From the NCBI GenBank assembly GCA_041391925.1, contig JAWKNA010000007.1, positions 1 through 64,000 of the forward strand: 64,000 nt of DNA, written 5' to 3'. Position 1 is the stretch's first letter, and each line of letters begins with the position of its first letter. Of this stretch, positions 61,432 through 64,000 are shown piece after piece. The notes under the pieces are model-generated. The model searched no databases. It saw only the letters and a list, made by a program, of their open reading frames with translations, and was not told the origin of the DNA. Source of the stretch: JBPOFM01 sp041391925. GTDB lineage: Bacteria > Bacteroidota > Bacteroidia > Flavobacteriales > Flavobacteriaceae. The position numbers and the translations under genes are program-made.

Positions 61432-64000
61432 TTGAAGTTTAAAAAAACATTCGTTTTCATTGGTTTTTTTTTGATGTCTTTACTATTGAAGGCTCAAGAA
61501 TTGCCCCCTATTGAGTTATATGATTCCAAGGATTATGGTGCCGAAAACCAAAATTGGTCCATCTCGCAAGCAGAAAATAAATTTATCTATGTAGCCAATA
61601 ACAAAGGTCTTCTGGAATATAATGGCGCTAAATGGCAATTGTATCCTTCACCAAATCAATCCATCATTCGGTCTGTGCTTGTGGTCAATAATCGCATCTA
61701 TACAGGTTGTTATATGGATTTTGGCTTTTGGCAACGGAACGAAACAGGTGTTTTATTCTACACGTCGCTTTCACAGAAACTAGAATTATCCTTGATAGAT
61801 GATGAACAATTTTGGAATATTATTTCAATTGATGACTTTGTTTTGTTTCAATCACTTAATAGAATTTACATCTATGACTTAAAAAATAATTCCTTCAAAA
61901 TCGTTAATTCTGAGCACACCATTACTAAAATGTTCAAGGTTCACGGCAGCATCTACTATCAAAAATTGGAAGAAGGCATATTCAAAATAGAAAATGGAGC
62001 TTCTAAAAAAATCTGTGATGATGGTATTGTGAAAAATAACATTCTTGTCAATATTTTCAATGTTGAAGGCAATTTATTAATAGAAACCCAGGAAAAAGGG
62101 TTTTATGTTTTGAAAAATGACCAATTGTCACATTGGGTACACTCGGCTCAAGAAATGGTTTCAAAATTAAGTGTGTATAGCAGCATACAGTTGGAAAATG
62201 GCAACTTTGTCTTGGGAACCATTTCCAATGGAATGGTTTATTTAAACAGCAAAGGTGATTTTTTGTATAAAATAAACCAAACCAAAGGCTTAGGGAATAA
62301 TACTGTTCTATCACTTTTTGAAGACAAGGATAAGAATATTTGGTTAGGATTGGACAATGGTATCAATTCAATAAATATAATGTCACCATTTAGCATCTAC
62401 AATGATGACGAAGGTAAGTTGGGAACCGTGTATGCATCCATCGTTTTTCAAAACCGATTGTATCTCGGAACTAATCAGGGCTTATTTTTTAAGAAGATAC
62501 ATAGTAATGATGAATTTACATTTATTGAAGGTACCAAAGGTCAGGTTTGGTGTTTAGTCGCTCAAGATAATACTCTATTCTGTGGACATAATGTTGGCAC
62601 ATTTATTATTAATGAAGACAAAGCCGAATTGATTGCTGCCATACCAGGAACTTGGAACATCAAACCTTACGATGGAAATCCAAATATCCTATTGCAAGGC
62701 AATTACAATGGTATCAACGTTTTACAAAAGAAAAACGGTCAATGGCGCTTTAGAAACAAACTCGAAGGATTCAATATTTCTACAAAGTATTTTGAGTTGC
62801 TTAACAAAAACAATTTATTTGTGAGCCATGAATATAAAGGAGTTTTTGAGCTCAATATAGATGATGAATTGACAAAGGTACGGTCTTTCAAAAAAGATTC
62901 ATCGCTTCAAAAAGGTTTTAATTCTGGGCTTGTAACCTACAATAATGACATTCTTTATACCTATGAGCAAGGAGTTTTTGCATATAATCAAAAAACTAAA
63001 GAATTTCAAAAAGACAGTATTTTGAGTACCATGTTTCTTCCAGATCATTATACCTCCGGAAAATTGATTCCTGATGATTTTCATAACAAACTCTGGGGTT
63101 TTTCCGATAAAAACTTAAGTTATGTTTCACCAGGCAAGTTGAGTGACATACCTAATATTACTTTGATGGCATTTCCCCAGTCCTTAAGAAAGGAAATGGC
63201 TGGCTATGAAACGATCTCATATTTGGATGGCAACAGATATCTTCTTGGAACTTCATCAGGTTACGTGATTATCGACTTGGATAAAATTTATGAGAAATCA
63301 TACACCATTTCCATCAATACAATTACCAATTATACCATCGAGGGTAATTCTCTATTAATCGACCAATCAAAAACCGCCGAATTTGCAAATAAGGAAAACA
63401 ACATTGAATTTACTTATAGTGTTGCAGAATTCGACAAATATTTAGAAGCGGATTATCAATACCAACTCAAAGGCTACTATGACCAATGGAGTGAGTGGTC
63501 CAATACCTCTTCGGTATTGTTTAAAAATTTGCCTCATGGAGAGTATGTCTTTAATGTTCGTGCCAGAGTTGGAAACACGATGACTTCAAATACATCTTCA
63601 TTCAGCTTTAATATTGAAAAACCTTGGTATATCAGCAACTTGATGATTGCGTTATACCTATTGTCAATTTTGTTGTTTTCACTGTTGATGCACAATCTTT
63701 ATAAAAATTATTACAAAAAACAAAAAGAGAAGTTATTGCTCAAGAATAGACAGGAATTGGAACTTAAGCAAATGGAAAGCGAGCAACAATTGATGCAAGT
63801 CGAAAATGAAAAACTACAACAAGACATTGACAATAAAAGTAGAGAGTTGGCAATCTCGACTATGAGTTTGATAAAGAAAAATGAATTTTTAAATACTGTT
63901 AAGGAAGAATTAAAGAATGTAGATGATTCTTCAACTTTAAAGCCAGTTATCAAGTTTATTGATAAAAACATAAACAATACAGATGATTGGAAATTCTTTC
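61432..64000 (+). CDS. Second membrane-spanning PUL regulator (paralogue of the one at 29885), 3' end outside window
   Basis: A frame of 856 codons runs from 61432 to the window edge without a stop. TTG is taken as start because the next bases encode KFKKTFVFIGFFLMSLLLKAQE, a complete signal peptide; the ATG at 61474 would cut it in half. The TTG abuts the TAG of the symporter gene. Reg_prop propeller repeats (NKGLLEYNGAKWQLYP, IWLGLDNGINSINI), a Y_Y_Y domain (about 662-715), a TM helix (about 735-757) and a coiled coil follow. The sequence aligns end to end with the regulator at 29885. The expected HTH lies beyond the window. Confidence 0.88.
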   Translation, partial: MKFKKTFVFIGFFLMSLLLKAQELPPIELYDSKDYGAENQNWSISQAENKFIYVANNKGLLEYNGAKWQLYPSPNQSIIRSVLVVNNRIYTGCYMDFGFWQRNETGVLFYTSLSQKLELSLIDDEQFWNIISIDDFVLFQSLNRIYIYDLKNNSFKIVNSEHTITKMFKVHGSIYYQKLEEGIFKIENGASKKICDDGIVKNNILVNIFNVEGNLLIETQEKGFYVLKNDQLSHWVHSAQEMVSKLSVYSSIQLENGNFVLGTISNGMVYLNSKGDFLYKINQTKGLGNNTVLSLFEDKDKNIWLGLDNGINSINIMSPFSIYNDDEGKLGTVYASIVFQNRLYLGTNQGLFFKKIHSNDEFTFIEGTKGQVWCLVAQDNTLFCGHNVGTFIINEDKAELIAAIPGTWNIKPYDGNPNILLQGNYNGINVLQKKNGQWRFRNKLEGFNISTKYFELLNKNNLFVSHEYKGVFELNIDDELTKVRSFKKDSSLQKGFNSGLVTYNNDILYTYEQGVFAYNQKTKEFQKDSILSTMFLPDHYTSGKLIPDDFHNKLWGFSDKNLSYVSPGKLSDIPNITLMAFPQSLRKEMAGYETISYLDGNRYLLGTSSGYVIIDLDKIYEKSYTISINTITNYTIEGNSLLIDQSKTAEFANKENNIEFTYSVAEFDKYLEADYQYQLKGYYDQWSEWSNTSSVLFKNLPHGEYVFNVRARVGNTMTSNTSSFSFNIEKPWYISNLMIALYLLSILLFSLLMHNLYKNYYKKQKEKLLLKNRQELELKQMESEQQLMQVENEKLQQDIDNKSRELAISTMSLIKKNEFLNTVKEELKNVDDSSTLKPVIKFIDKNINNTDDWKFF

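Noticed and set aside
1..64000. CRISPR arrays, tRNA or rRNA genes, insertion sequences, integrases
   Set aside because: Reading both strands showed no regularly spaced short repeats, no cloverleaf or rRNA-like sequence, and no transposase or integrase motif.

Overview
The window looks like the chromosome of a gliding marine member of the Flavobacteriaceae (Bacteroidota). The evidence is low-GC coding sequence, several promoters with the Bacteroidota -7 element TAnnTTTG, a gliding adhesin operon of the sprC-sprD-sprB-sprF type, SusC/SusD proteins, and secreted proteins with type IX secretion (T9SS) style domains. No rRNA, tRNA, CRISPR array, insertion sequence, integrase or phage gene was seen.

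Region 1 (1 to about 14 kb) is mostly housekeeping. It holds the start of a secreted nuclease-like protein, a LOG-family protein, a 55-residue DUF5670 membrane peptide with its own terminator, uvrA, an acpH-like operon with two unknown membrane proteins, a glmM-type phosphohexomutase, a class V PLP enzyme, an LpxL-type acyltransferase, a rhomboid protease, a TlpA-like lipoprotein and mnmE.

Region 2 (14.0 to 29.8 kb) is the cell-surface and gliding block. It holds a small secreted unknown, a beta-helix secreted protein, and the four-gene set sprC/sprD/sprB/sprF. The SprB adhesin has about 2,733 residues and about 23 SprB repeats.

Region 3 (29.9 kb to the window end) is one co-directional polysaccharide utilization locus (PUL) of about 34 kb. 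Its order is: membrane-spanning LuxR-type regulator, susC (broken by an in-frame TAA), susD, a surface glycan-binding lipoprotein with duplicated LamG domains, three GH144-type endo-glucanases, a serine esterase, GH3, GH97, GH43 with discoidin and FN3 domains, a second GH3, GH2 with a malectin-like domain, an alpha/beta hydrolase, an S1 sulfatase, an endonuclease/exonuclease/phosphatase-fold hydrolase, a sodium/sugar symporter, and a second regulator paralogous to the first that runs off the window. Most genes overlap or lie within about 20 bases of each other.

My reading of the PUL is an inference: GH144 enzymes cut a beta-1,2-linked glucan, the GH3 enzymes release glucose, and the symporter imports it. 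The esterases, sulfatase, phosphatase-fold hydrolase and GH2/GH43/GH97 enzymes would strip substituents or side chains. The substrate is therefore probably a decorated beta-1,2-glucan or a mixed polymer, not a simple storage glucan. Four copies of TACGTCA (one inverted) upstream of susC are the best candidate operator. The susC nonsense codon puts the importer's function in doubt.
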